Assembly: GCA_031282505.1 (NCBI GenBank)
Contig: JAITDP010000007.1
Coordinates: 34,747 to 98,746, forward strand
Length of the DNA stretch: 64,000 nucleotides
Origin: Mycoplasmataceae bacterium
GTDB lineage: Bacteria > Bacillota_I > Bacilli_A > Mycoplasmatales > Mycoplasmoidaceae
Reading direction: 5' to 3'
Shown: one piece after another, positions 20,252 to 31,489 of the stretch
Numbering within the stretch: the first letter of the stretch is position 1
How the letters are laid out: the number at the start of each line of letters is the position of its first letter
Made by a program: the position numbers and the translations under genes
The notes under the pieces: generated by a model
The model's input: the letters and a program-made list of their open reading frames with translations, nothing else
The model's database searches: none
What the model was told of the DNA's origin: nothing

Positions 20252-21123
20252 TACAACTCATCTCCTTTCATTTTAATTTTTCTGTAAGTTTTTTTTGTGA
20301 TAATAACAGCAGCATAACCAAAGGTTAATACAGTGATTAAGATCAATGATAATGTACTAGCTCTTGCTAATGCTATTTCACTTGTAGTAGCTATACTTCC
20401 TTCTTCATAAATTATGTCTCCTATAAGCGAACCATCTGGAGAGTTATTTAAAAATGCTGGCACAGCTACTGTAACAAGAGCTGGCAAAAACACTAATGTG
20501 ATTCCACTAATCATAGCTCCCCATGTATATGGAATAACAACTTTAAAAAATGTTTGGAAACTATTACGACCCATATCATAACTTGCATTAACAATATTTG
20601 CAGGCATATTAATCATTGTTGTATATAGTGGTGTTAACATGTAAGGTATATATAAATATACAAGTCCAATAATTGTTCACATGTTACCAAATGTAGAATT
20701 TTCAAATCCATTAACAGCATCAAAAAATGTTTTCAATCCAACTAATTTTACAAGAAAACTTGTTCATATTGGTGCAGTTGCAATAAAAATTACAATACTT
20801 TTGTATACTTTACTTTTTGTTCTTGAAAGAAAAAAGCAAAATGGATAAGATAATACTAAACATATTAATGTTGCAATTACAGCAACTATCAAAGATAATA
20901 CTATTTTATTTAAAATAAATGTATCTATGAAGGCAAAATCTCAGTTGTCTTTAATTGATGCACCTTGGACTGGAACAAAAGATTTAATAAAAATTAAAAT
21001 TAAAGGAATAATAACTAATAACAAAGTAATTAGTATAAATGGAATAATTAAAATAAGCTTATTCCTATTGCTTATAGAGTTGGAAAAATTTTTAAATTTG
21101 TAAATTTTATTTTTGTTTTGCAT
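20251..21123 (-). CDS. potB: Spermidine/putrescine ABC transporter permease PotB
   Basis: 290 residues with six predicted spans. The EAA-loop 'ASYDMGRNSFQTFFKVVIPY' occurs after 'PANIVN', and 'LVFLPALVTVAVPAFL' is typical of PotB/PotH permeases. The basic N-terminus 'MQNKNKIYKFKNFSNSISNR' sets the cytoplasmic side. Starts three bases after the potA stop; operon potA-potB-potC-potD. Confidence 0.93.
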
Positions 21124-21126
21124 ATA

Positions 21127-22650
21127 TTACCCCTTTGTGTTAGGGATGAAGTGAACATCATTAGGGTTTCATTTAATTCCTACTTTTTCGCCAACACTAT
21201 GCGTTACTGTAGATTCAATAGAAATATCTTGATTGTTTCATTCAAGGATGATATCATTCATAAGTCCTTTATATATAACGTTCTTAATTTTTCCATTAAT
21301 AAATCCTGCATTTACTTTAGTAATTACAATATCTTCTGGTCTTACTAAAAACAATCCATCTTTATTAATTTTTTCAACATTTGGATTATCACATTTCATT
21401 TTGTTATTTTCAAAATAATATCCTTTTTTTGTTTTTTTAGCAATAAAGAAATTTGCATGACCTATAAAAGATGCAGTTCATTTGTTTATAGGATCATCAT
21501 ATATAGCACTTGGTGTTCCAACTTGTTGAATTTTTCCAGCATTCATAACAACTATTTTAGTTGACAAACTTAAAGCTTCTTCTTGATCGTGTGTAACTAA
21601 AATAAAAGTTAATCCTAATTCTGAGTGAAGACGTTTTAATTCAAGTTGCATTTGATGTCTAACTTTTGCATCTAAAGCACTTAGTGGTTCATCTAGAAGA
21701 ATGATTTCTGGTTCAATAACAAGCGAACGAGCAAGAGCTACACGTTGTTGCATACCACCAGATAATTCACTTGGGTATTTTGTTTCTTTACCATGTAAAC
21801 CTATTTTTTCAATAATATCTTTTGTTCTTTTTTTAATTTCACTTTTTGTAAGCAAACGCATTGCATATTTTTTTTCTTGATTTTCATATTGCATGTTAGG
21901 GAAATTTTGTCAATATGAAATTCAACTATATTTATTTGCTATTTTTCTTTTAAGTTTGTCAACAACGACATCAATTCTTTGTTTACTTAAAAACCATTTA
22001 CGTAGGTTAATGAATGTTTTGTCATATTCAGTTGATTTTTTATTTAACTTCATATCTAACATTAATTTTCCGTTTTTAAGTTTAGTTTGTTTTAATGATT
22101 CTAAGTGTAAAACTTTTGCCTTGTAGTTACCTCAACGCATGTTTTTGATTTCTACTCATTCTGGATGTTTGTCATATTTGCTTATTGCTTTAGACAAATC
22201 TTTTTGCAAAGCAACTATATCTTTTTGTAATTCCTTAATGTTATGATTTGCTTTAATTAGGTTTTGTTTTTTATCTTTAAGCATTTTAACTTTAATTTTT
22301 TCTAAATTAGTTGATTCATTAGGCACACGGAATAATTTTAAACCAAATTTAATATTGCCAGCAACTGTAAGATTTGGAAATAAAGCATAGTCTTGAAATA
22401 CTGTTGATGTAACTCTTTTGTTTGGTGGAATATCGTTTATGATGTTACCATTAATGCAAATTGTTCCTTCAGACACTGTTTCAAAACCTGCTAACATTCT
22501 AAGTACAGTTGTTTTTCCACACCCACTAGGGCCTAAGAATGTTACAAAGTCTCCTTTATTTATTTTTAAGTCAAAACCTTCAACTGCGGTGAAACCGTCA
22601 TCATAAGTTTTTCCTACATTTTTAAATTCTAGGTATGTTTTTTTTATCAC
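21127..22650 (-). CDS. potA: Spermidine/putrescine ABC transporter ATP-binding protein with large internal insertion
   Basis: 507 residues. ABC motifs: Walker A 'GPSGCGKT', Q-loop 'VFQDYALFP', signature 'LSGGMQQR', Walker B 'EIILLDEP' and H-loop 'LVTHDQEE', followed by a C-terminal TOBE-like domain. Between the Q-loop and the signature lies an insertion of roughly 145 residues, rich in Lys/Glu/Leu and probably coiled coil (about residues 105-255). Enlarged PotA proteins are known in mycoplasmas. The GTG start at 22650 lies 12 nt after a TATACT box. Energises polyamine import by PotBCD. Confidence 0.94.
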
Positions 22651-22662
22651 TTTTCTACTTTA

Positions 22663-22668
22663 AGTATA
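22663..22668 (-). promoter_or_regulatory. potABCD promoter (-10)
   Basis: TATACT on the minus strand, 12 nt before the potA GTG. No -35 is evident. Confidence 0.45.
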
Positions 22669-22711
22669 TAGCAAAAAAATAAAACGTGTTGTTCATGCAA
22701 CAAAAAAAGAC

Positions 22712-23518
22712 TTATATGATGTATTTATTTATAGCTACACTGATTGCATTTTTAAATTTAGGAATGTGATATTTTGAAGCTTGTATTACTTCTTTATTTT
22801 TTGTTCTTACAGAGATAGGCAAAGAAACTTTTTTAAACATAGGGATATCATTAGGACTATCTCCAATAGCAGCAACATCTTTTTTACTTTCATTATTTTT
22901 TTTAAGAATATATTCAATAGCTGAAGATTTTGAAGTAGTTATTGCATTGATTTCAATCAAACGTTTATTAGTATTGACAAAAGAAACTTTGTCTTTAAAT
23001 TTTTTCTCAAGTATGTTTATAAATGTTTTAATTTTTCTAGTTGAAACCGAAACAACAATTATTTTAAATGCTTTAAGATTAGTGTTTTGATAAATTTTAA
23101 AGCATTGTATTGCCTTAGACATCTTAAGAATCCATCTAAACCATACTTTACTTGCAAACACTCCACCACGATCATTGCTTTCCTTAGTGTAGAATAAACA
23201 TCATACTTTGTGTTTAATACATTCATTGTAAATTTGTCAACTAATAGAATTAATGATGTTGTATGTAATAATAGATTTAGAAATGTTATCTATGATATAA
23301 CCACCATTAGAACAAATTACATAGTTTGGTTCTTTTTGTGTAGCATTGGATATCTGTTCTTGAAATTTATAAGCAGATACAGAGCTTCTACCTGTACATA
23401 AAATGAAATCACCACCAGTTCTAACATACTTAGCAATAGCTATTACATTTTTACGTGAAATCTTATGCATACGCTTAGCTAGTGTACCATCGATATCACA
23501 AAATATTTTTTTTTTCAT
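22712..23518 (-). CDS. HAD-superfamily (Cof-type) hydrolase
   Basis: 268 residues. HAD motif I 'FCDIDGTL' is at the N-terminus, motif II is 'LCTGRSS', a conserved Lys occurs in the 'SKSSAIEYIL' segment, and motif IV 'AIGDSPNDIPMFK' lies near the C-terminus: the Cof/type IIB arrangement with an inserted cap domain. The family dephosphorylates sugar phosphates, nucleotides or flavin precursors; the substrate is unknown. The ATG is followed by ten consecutive A residues (MKKK), so the very start is slippage-prone. Its promoter overlaps a plus-strand -10 (see the intergenic entry). Confidence 0.9.
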
Positions 23519-23527
23519 TGTTTTATT

Positions 23528-23659
23528 ATTATAATTTCCTTTATTATTAGTTTTATTTTTTTAATATTAATTATTATGTAGTGTCTATAAATCATAGAAT
23601 ATAAGCTTTCTAATAAGAAGTTATAGACATTTTTTAGACATTTTTGTTACACTTATAAT
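23528..23659. promoter_or_regulatory. HAD/der intergenic region: bidirectional -10, hairpin with T-run, der promoter
   Basis: ATTATAAT at 23528-23535 gives a -10 on both strands: minus TATAAT 23533-23528, 9 nt from the HAD start box; plus TATAAT 23530-23535. Further on the plus strand a perfect 9-bp inverted repeat TGTCTATAA (23582-23590) / TTATAGACA (23621-23629) is followed by T6, terminator-like. The der promoter TATAAT is at 23654-23659, 9 nt before ATG. Inferred: a ~95-nt plus-strand transcript could be made and terminated before der. Confidence 0.4.
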
Positions 23660-23668
23660 ATCCCTACT

Positions 23669-25012
23669 ATGTTGAAAGTTGCACTAGTTGGCAAACCAAA
23701 TGTTGGAAAATCTACTATTTTCAACCGTTTGACTAAAACCAAGAAATCTATTACATTAAAAGAAGCCGGTACAACAAGAGACCGTATTAAAGAGCAAGTA
23801 CTATGACTTAATAAAGTATTTACTCTTTATGATACTGGTGGACTAACTAGTGAATCATTACCATTTCAACAAGCTATTGAAACTCAAGTTAAATATGCAA
23901 TAGATGAATGTGATGTAATAGTTTTTGTAGTTTCTAACACAGATGGCATTAATGCACAAGATATTTACATATCTAAATTACTTAAAAAATATAAAACAAA
24001 AAAAATAATCATTGTGGCAAACAAGTCAGAAAATGATGATAGACAATATGAGAGAAATATTTATAGTTTAGGGTGAGGTAAACCAATTTATATTTCTGCA
24101 GAACACGGAATAGGTATGGGAGAATTACTTGATGAGCTTATAAAATATAACCCAGTGAATTATTCTGACAATGAAAAACATATTTCATTTTGTATTATTG
24201 GTAGAACAAACGTAGGAAAATCAACATTAATGAATTCTATATTAAATCAAGATCGTGTTGTTGTTTCTGAAAAAGAACACACTACAAGAGATGCTGTTGA
24301 TGAAGATTTTTATTATAAAAAAGAATTGTATACAATTATAGATACAGCAGGTATTAGAAGAAAAGGACATATAAAAACACAAGCAGAAAAGTTTGCAGTC
24401 GAAAGAACAAATCAAGCAATAGGTAGAAGTGATATGATTCTTTTTGTTATTGATGGAGATAATGGATTTAATGAACAAGACGAAGTAATTGGAGGTCTTG
24501 CATATAAAGCCAATGTTCCAACAATTATTGTTGTAAATAAATGAGACGCTGTTAAAAAAGAAAGTTTGACTATGCCACATATGGAAAAAGAAATTCATTC
24601 AAGATTTGCATATTTATCTTGAGCACCAATAATTTTTATTAGTGCAAAAGAAAAAAAGAGAATAAATACAATTTTTGAAACATTTAAACTCATGGAAAAA
24701 GAATTACAAATTAAAGTTGCAACAAGTTTACTTAATACAGTGATTGCAAAAGCTCAGATAAATAATCCTGCCCCAAAGCACAAAGGTGGCAGAATAAGTA
24801 TTTCTTATGCAACACAAGTTAAGTCACAAATACCTACATTTACACTGTTTGTTAACAACCCTGAGTTCTTACACTTTACATATGCTAGATATATAGAAAA
24901 TCAAATACGTAGTGCTTTTGGAATTAAACACGTTCCTATAACAGTTTATTACAAAGACAAAAACGCTAGAATAAGGAGTGATAAAAAGTCTATTTCAGAC
25001 TCTTCTTTTTAA
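23669..25012 (+). CDS. der: Ribosome-assembly GTPase Der (EngA)
   Basis: 447 residues. Tandem GTPase domains: the first with 'GKPNVGKST', 'DTGGL' and a degenerate 'NKSE' in place of NKxD; the second with 'GRTNVGKST', 'DTAGI' and 'NKWD'. A C-terminal KH-like domain ('[15 protein letters not shown]') follows. Der acts in 50S assembly. Four TGA Trp codons. Its 3' end overlaps the convergent membrane-protein gene by 23 bases. Confidence 0.97.
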
Positions 25013-25715
25013 GATCTTTGTAGTGATAAAAAGCAGCACCAACGCATACACCACCATATGCAGCTAAAAAACTTATTAAAGCAATACCTAATTGTGTATA
25101 TGAAGCATCAAGACAAGTTACAGGTGGGAATGGATTGTTTTCTCCTTTATTGATAGCCGCTCATAAATTAGTAGAAAAATTTCTATTCATTTCTATGGAA
25201 AACATTGATCCAAAAACCGCTGCTTCTTTCATAGCAAAAGCTACAACAAGCAATGTAGTTATACCAACTATAACAAATGATGATAATATCAAATATCTTT
25301 TAGTTAGATTGTAAGATGGTTTTTTGATACACATAACAGTAATTGCAAAAGCAATAATACATAAATCAATAACTGTCATAACTATACCAGTAACATGTAA
25401 GTAAGTACCAGATTGTGTATTAGAAACAGTAACAAGTTCTGAAATAAATTTTGGAATATCAAAAAATTGATCAATATCACCAATTCCAACAGTTACATGT
25501 TCTCTTTTTCAAGCAAAAAATCATTGATCATGAAGTCCGATGTCAATACCATAAGCAAATTCATCTATTCCTTCTTTAGGCAAAATAATTCAATGTGCAT
25601 CAAGTGGAGGAATATAAACAACTGCGACTGCAGTTAAAGCAAATGAAATAAATAACAAAATTAGTGATCAAGCTCGCAAATGTCCCAACAACGTTTGTTT
25701 TTTTCGTTTGATCAT
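24990..25715 (-). CDS. Hypothetical membrane protein (four TM segments, large extracytoplasmic loop)
   Basis: 241 residues; not recognised. A basic N-terminus 'MIKRKKQTLLGHLRAW' leads into TM1 (about 17-40). A ~90-residue polar loop rich in aromatic residues ('DQWFFAWKREHVTV') follows, then TM2 and TM3 near 'MTVIDLCIIAFAITVMCI', a second loop, and a last TM before the basic tail '[11 protein letters not shown]'. The N-in/C-in topology would expose both loops outside. Promoter TATAAT 25732-25727 is 11 nt upstream. Confidence 0.72.
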
Positions 25716-25726
25716 TCTAATTTTTT

Positions 25727-25755
25727 ATTATACAAAAATAACCTCATAATATAAT
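25727..25755. promoter_or_regulatory. Divergent promoters: membrane protein (-) and cysS (+)
   Basis: Minus TATAAT at 25732-25727 (11 nt to ATG); plus TATAAT at 25750-25755 (6 nt to the cysS ATG). Confidence 0.6.
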
Positions 25756-25761
25756 ATTTCA

Positions 25762-27075
25762 ATGAAGTTATATGATTCGAAGAATCAAATAAAAAAAACA
25801 ATTAATGATGATAAAGTTACCATCTATAATTGTGGTCCGACTGTTTATAATGATGTTCACATTGGAAATATAAGGCCATTAATAACTCTTGACATTTTAT
25901 ATCGATATCTTAAAAGTAAAAAAATCAATGTGAAGTATGCTTTAAATATTACAGATGTTGATGATAAAATTATTAATCGAGCTCTTGTTGAAAAAACATC
26001 TGAAAAATCAATATCAAAAAAATACACAAAACATTATTACGATTTGTTTAAATCTTTAAATATTTTAAAACAAGATTACAATCCTAAAGTAACAAAAAAT
26101 ATTAAAGGTATTATTAAATACATAGATAAACTTGTTGCAAAAAATAAAGCATATGTTGGCAGTGATGGCGATGTATATTTTGATATTAATTCAATAAAAG
26201 ATACATATGGAGAATTATCTAAGCAAAAAATAAGTGAATTATTGCATAATGTTAGGAAAGATGTGGAAGAAAACAAAAAAAGAAATCCACTTGATTTCGT
26301 ATTATGAAAAAAAACATCAAATGGTTTAAATTGAAAGTCACCATGAAACCTACACGGTCGTCCAGGTTGACACACTGAATGTGCATATTTTATTAATAAA
26401 TTATTTGGAGACGATGGAGTTATGATACATGCTGGTGGAATTGATCTTAAATTTCCGCATCATGAGAATGAAGATGCCCAAAATAAAGCTATGTTTGGCA
26501 AATCAATTGCAAAAAATTGAATGCATGTAGGACACATTAATATCAATAATGAAAAAATGTCAAAATCTTTAAATAATTTTATTTTAGCAAAAGATTTATT
26601 AACAAAATTCACTGGAAACGAAATTCGATGGTTCTTTTTGCAAACACAATACGAGAACCCAATAAATTTTAGTGATGAGCTTTTAGTACAATCCGCAAAT
26701 GAATTTAAGAAAATTGTCAAAACTATAAACATGACAATCATTAATTTACGTTTGCACAATAAACATTATTTCTACAAAAAAGCAAAATTAAGTCCTGAGT
26801 TTATTAAATTTATGGATGACGACATGAATTTGCCAAATGTTGTGTCACACATACATGAATTAACAAAAACAAATAGTCAGTTACTTAAAAACAATCAATT
26901 TGCAGAAGTTAAAAAAACACTTGACACTATTATCACAGAGTTAAAAACATTAGGATTTAAGTTGAAGTTTAAATTTTGTTCAGATTTACGCAAATGACAC
27001 AAGGCATATTGTAAAAGACAATATACTGAGGTAGATTTAATTAGAAAAAGAATGACAGAAAAAGGAGTAATTTAA
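25762..27075 (+). CDS. cysS: Cysteine-tRNA ligase
   Basis: 437 residues. Zinc/HIGH region 'YNCGPTVYNDVHIGNIR', 'ALNITDVDDKII', 'RPGWHTECAYF', 'HAGGIDLKFPHHENEDAQ' (zinc-binding Cys, His and His) and the KMSKS motif 'EKMSKSLNNF'. The anticodon-binding region is short but present. Ends in 'TEKGVI' with its TAA overlapping the next ATG (TAATG). Leaderless-type promoter at 25750-25755. Confidence 0.97.
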
Positions 27076-27935
27076 TGCCATTAGTTGAAAAAAATATCAA
27101 TAATTGAAAAATTGTAGATGATACAGTTGTTTTGAATGATGATTATCTCAAAAAAGGTTTGGATAAATCAAATAAATGAGGCAAATTTAAAAAAATTACT
27201 GGGACAAGACTAACATCTATATTTGGTTTAAGTAAATACAACTCACCATTTAAGACTTGAATGCAAATGGTTAATTTATTTAAAGATGATATGGATCCAA
27301 CATTAGCACATGTTGGTCAAATAATTGAACCTTTGATTAAAAAATATGTAGAAAATCAAACCAACACAACATATTTAACTCATGATTTAAATGCAATCGG
27401 ATGAGATGCATTTCAAGAAAATGAAATATTTGGAGGTGTTCCAGATGGAGAACCATTAATTGACGGAAAAATTAATTATTCTAATAATTCTCCAATGCTT
27501 GAAATAAAAACTACATCAATTGATAAAATATCATACAGATCTGTCAATGGTAATTTACAAATGCAAAAAGATAGCAATGGGCTACCTATTGTTGCAAAAA
27601 AAGGTGAAAAAAAGAAAGAATGATTTGAAAATGATTTAATTAAAATCCCTGTTGAATATAAATTTCAATTAGGTTTATACATGTATTTAAGAAATGTCGA
27701 AAAAGGAATTTTCGCTATAGGCTTTTTAGAGCCAATTGACTATTTATATCCAGAAAAGTTTAATATCAACGAACGTGAAATTCACCTAGTTGAATTTTCT
27801 ATATCAGACAAGGCAAAATTTAAAAAATATATTGATTATGCTGCAAAATGATTTGATAAATATATTAAAACTGGAATAAGTCCTAAAATGACGGAAGAAG
27901 ATAAAAAATGATTAAATTCAAATAAAAAAATATAG
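27075..27935 (+). CDS. YqaJ/lambda-exonuclease-like putative nuclease
   Basis: 286 residues. N-terminal 'GTRLTSIFGLSKYNSPFKTW' followed by 'AHVGQIIEPLIKKYV' has the YqaJ-type arrangement (helix, Gly-x-x-x-Glu). Then comes the PD-(D/E)XK core: 'VPDGEPLIDGKI' with Asp and 'PMLEIKTTS' with E-x-K. A Gln in 'YKFQLGLYMYL' fits the family's QxxxY element. Such proteins are DNA exonucleases used in phage recombination, or relatives conserved in mollicutes. It is coupled to cysS by TAATG, with an upstream AAAGGAG as ribosome site. Function is inferred from motif only. Confidence 0.72.
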
Positions 27936-27938
27936 AAA

Positions 27939-29057
27939 TTATTTATTGAATTTTTTTACTGCAACACGTGGAACTCTGACAACAGATAAATTAGCAATAG
28001 TAGCTATAACATTTGCTACATCACTTGCATCATCAATAAAAGTACAAGCGTGTTTGAAATCTCTGAAAAAATAAACCGTATCACCATTTTTTACAGTATT
28101 ATCTACTTTAACACTTGTGTTATCCATTGCCATCTTCCCAACTATTGGATAAAGTTTATTGTTGATATATACTTTTTTTCCAACAAATGAACGGTACAAT
28201 CCATCGCCTCATCCAATTGGCAAATTTGCTATATATTCAATTTTATCTTTAACTGTATAAGTTGAATCATATCCAACTGTTTCACCTTTAACAGTTTTAT
28301 TTATTTGAACTATTTTAGTAACTAATTGGAAAGAGTTAAAACTTTGATCAAGTTTGCTGTCACTAGATGAGTAACCATATACTGAACAACCTGGACGAGC
28401 ATTAGTTTCTCAACTACGTTTAGGAATTACACCTCTAATTGCTTTATCAACACTTCCACTTGCACGAATGTGTCTATATGGAATTTTTTCTCAATTAGGA
28501 ATTGCATTTAATAATTTTTCAAAAACATCAAATTGTTTTACTGTTTTTTCAATATTGTTATTATCATAAATATGTGAATAAACTCCAAAGTTATTTACAC
28601 CTTTTTTTGTTAATAACTTATAAGTTTCTAATAACTCAACTGGATCTTTAAATCCAATTCTGTTCATTCCTGTATTTAATTTGTATTGTATTTTTAAATT
28701 CTTTAAATCATACTTTAACATTTTTTTTGCTTGATCTAAAGAAGCTACAGGAATCGAAACATTATATTTCTTCGCTAAAGCGATATCTTCTTCATCAACA
28801 ATACCAATTATCATAATTTCATATTTCCCTTTTACATTTTGTCGTAATTGAATAGCTTCGCTCAACCTTGCTACAGCTAATGTATCAATACCATTTGCTA
28901 AACAAATAGGAGCAACTAATGTTGCATCATGTCCATAAGCATTACCTTTGATAGTTGCTGTCAAGTGTTTAAATTTTAATTTGTCTTTTAATTCTTTTTT
29001 TAAAAACAAACAATTTTTTTTAAGTTGTTCTGTATTTACTAATAATCGTGATAACAT
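27939..29057 (-). CDS. alr: Alanine racemase-like PLP enzyme
   Basis: 372 residues. The PLP lysine lies in 'TATIKGNAYGHDA' (family 'VVKANAYGHG'). The barrel continues with 'KLNTGMNRIGF' and 'GVYSHI', then the C-terminal domain has the catalytic-Tyr element 'VGYDSTYT' and 'GKMAMDNTSVKVD'. All residues expected for racemase chemistry appear present. In walled bacteria it supplies D-Ala for peptidoglycan, which this organism should lack. It may serve D-alanine or another amino acid in metabolism, or a surface polymer. Divergent from parC; ATG 9 nt after TATAAT 29072-29067. Confidence 0.9.
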
Positions 29058-29066
29058 ATCATAAGT

Positions 29067-29091
29067 ATTATAAACTTACATAAAATATAAT
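29067..29091. promoter_or_regulatory. Divergent promoters for alr (-) and parC (+)
   Basis: Minus TATAAT 29072-29067, 9 nt before the alr ATG; plus TATAAT 29086-29091, 7 nt before the parC ATG. Confidence 0.65.
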
Positions 29092-29098
29092 AAGACTA

Positions 29099-31489
29099 AT
29101 GGCAAAAAAACACCAAGTCGATTCCACCGTAATACATGAACAAAAAATAGAAAATATTTTTTCTTCATCTTTTGCCCGATATGCAAAATATATTATTCAA
29201 GACCGTGCTCTGCCTGACATTCGCGATGGGTTAAAACCAGTACAAAGAAGAATTATTCATGCAATGAATGATTTACAAATTTTTCATAATGGTGATTACA
29301 AAAAATCAGCGAGAACAGTAGGAGAAGTAATCGGTAAATACCACCCACATGGCGATTCATCAATTTATGAAGCAATGGTGCGCATGAGCCAAGATTGAAA
29401 AAATAATATTCCTGCTATTGATATGCATGGTAATAATGGATCAATTGATAATGACCCAGCCGCTGCAATGCGTTATACAGAAGCAAGATTAAGTCTATAT
29501 GCCGAGACTATGATTAAATACATAAAAAAAGACACGGTTCCCTTTATTGAAAATTTTGACGGTAGTGAAAGTGAACCAACAATTTTACCAACCCTTTTGC
29601 CTAATCTTTTAATTAATGGTTCATCTGGAATAGCAGCTGGGTATGCAACCAATATTCCACCATTCAATGTAATTGAGTTATTAAATGCATTAATTAAAAG
29701 AATTGATTCACCAGAATGTCACCTAGAAACAATTCTTAATATATTACCAGGTCCTGATTTTCCAACTGGTGGAATTATTTTAGGTCAAGAAAACATGAAA
29801 GAAATTTATGAAACGGGTAGAGGAAAAATTTATATCCGTTCAAAAATTGAATTAGTTAATAAAAAGCAAGCTTTCATTACAGAAATACCATATGAAGTTA
29901 ATAAATCAGTTTTAATTGATGAAATTAATGAATGTGCTGATAAATATGATGTATTAAACATTAGTGAATGTCATGATGAAACTGATCAAAACGGAATATC
30001 TATTTGCATTAATCTTAAAAATTCTGATAACTTTGATTTTGTCAAAAGTTTCCTTTTTAAAAATACATCATTACAAATTTCTTACAATTTTAATATGATT
30101 GCGATCAAAGATAAAAAACCTTGTGCTGTCGCTATGCTTGTATATCTTGATTCATTTATTTCACATTGTGAGACCATTATTTTAAATGCTACACATTTTG
30201 ATTTAGATAAAGCTGAAAAAAGGAAAGAGATTGTTGTTGGACTATTAAAAGCAATTGAAACTGTTGACCAAATTATTAAAATAATTAGAGAAAGCAATAA
30301 TAAGCAACATGCCAAAGAACAATTAATTGCTAAATATAAATTTACAGAATTACAAGCAGATGCTATTGTAACTTTACAATTATATCGTTTATCACACTTT
30401 GATGTAGATTCATTAAAAACTGAATTAGAAAAATTAAATTTACAAATAGATGAGTATAGAAAAATTATTAATGATAAGATGTATCGCGACTCTCATATTA
30501 AAGCAATATTTAGTGAATACAAAAAGACTTTTAAATTCAAAAGAAGAACTGCATTTAGTGATGAGCAAGCGGTGATTAATATTCAACAACAAGCAATTGT
30601 CGAAGACAAAGAAGTTTATATTGTTGTAACAAGAAATGGTTATATTAAAAATGTTTCAACACGTAGCTATGATGCAAGCCAATACGATGAAATAGGTTTG
30701 AATGAAGGAGATATACAAATATTTCAAGCTAAAATAAATCAAAAAAATAAATTATTTTTATTTACTAATAAAGGTAAGTTCATTTCAGTTTTAATTCATG
30801 AAATTGAACAAACTAAGTGAAAAGATATCGGTGTACATATTAATAGTATTGTTGTTTTAGACAGTGATGAACACATTGTTGATTGTTATGTAAATAATTC
30901 TCCTAGTGAAAAATTAATTGTTGCTACAAGAATGAATATGATAAAACGAACAAATGTAAGTGAAATAATAACAACACGTGCAAACAAAGCCTTCACAATA
31001 ATCAAATTACAAGATAATGATGAAGTTGTTAGTGTACGTGTTGATGACACAGCTGATGAAGACAATACCTTACTTGCTGTCATAACTAAAAACGGATTCA
31101 CATTATCATATCCAATAAATCAAATAAGTGTTGTTGGAAGAAATGCAAGTGGTGTTAAAAATATATCTACTGATGATGAAATTGTTGGTGTAACTGTGTT
31201 AAATAAAGAATATGTAGTTGTTGGAACAAATAATGGATACAAAATTTTAAACTCTTCATTTATAACAGTTGGAAAAAGAGTTGGCAAACCTAAACAATTA
31301 TTATTAAATGGTCATTCAGTTATTAACATTTTCTCTATTTCAGAAAATGAAAAGTTTGTAAGTTTATTGCCAAATGGAAAACTTAATTATGTTGTGATTG
31401 AAAAAAATATGTTAGAAGAATTAGATGGAATCTTTAAAAATAAAAAGAATGGAAAAATAGAAAGTATATTTTATTTAAATGCTATTTAG
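29099..31489 (+). CDS. parC: DNA topoisomerase IV subunit A
   Basis: 796 residues. '[17 protein letters not shown]' and '[20 protein letters not shown]' are the ParC rather than GyrA form of the breakage domain. The active-site Tyr is in '[11 protein letters not shown]'. A coiled coil precedes the C-terminal beta-pinwheel (about 500-796) with repeated '[16 protein letters not shown]'-type blades. Decatenates daughter chromosomes with ParE. parE is not upstream; alr diverges there instead. Quinolone-relevant positions read Ser-Ser-Ile-Tyr-Glu. The 3' end overlaps convergent uvrB by 8 bases. Confidence 0.96.
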
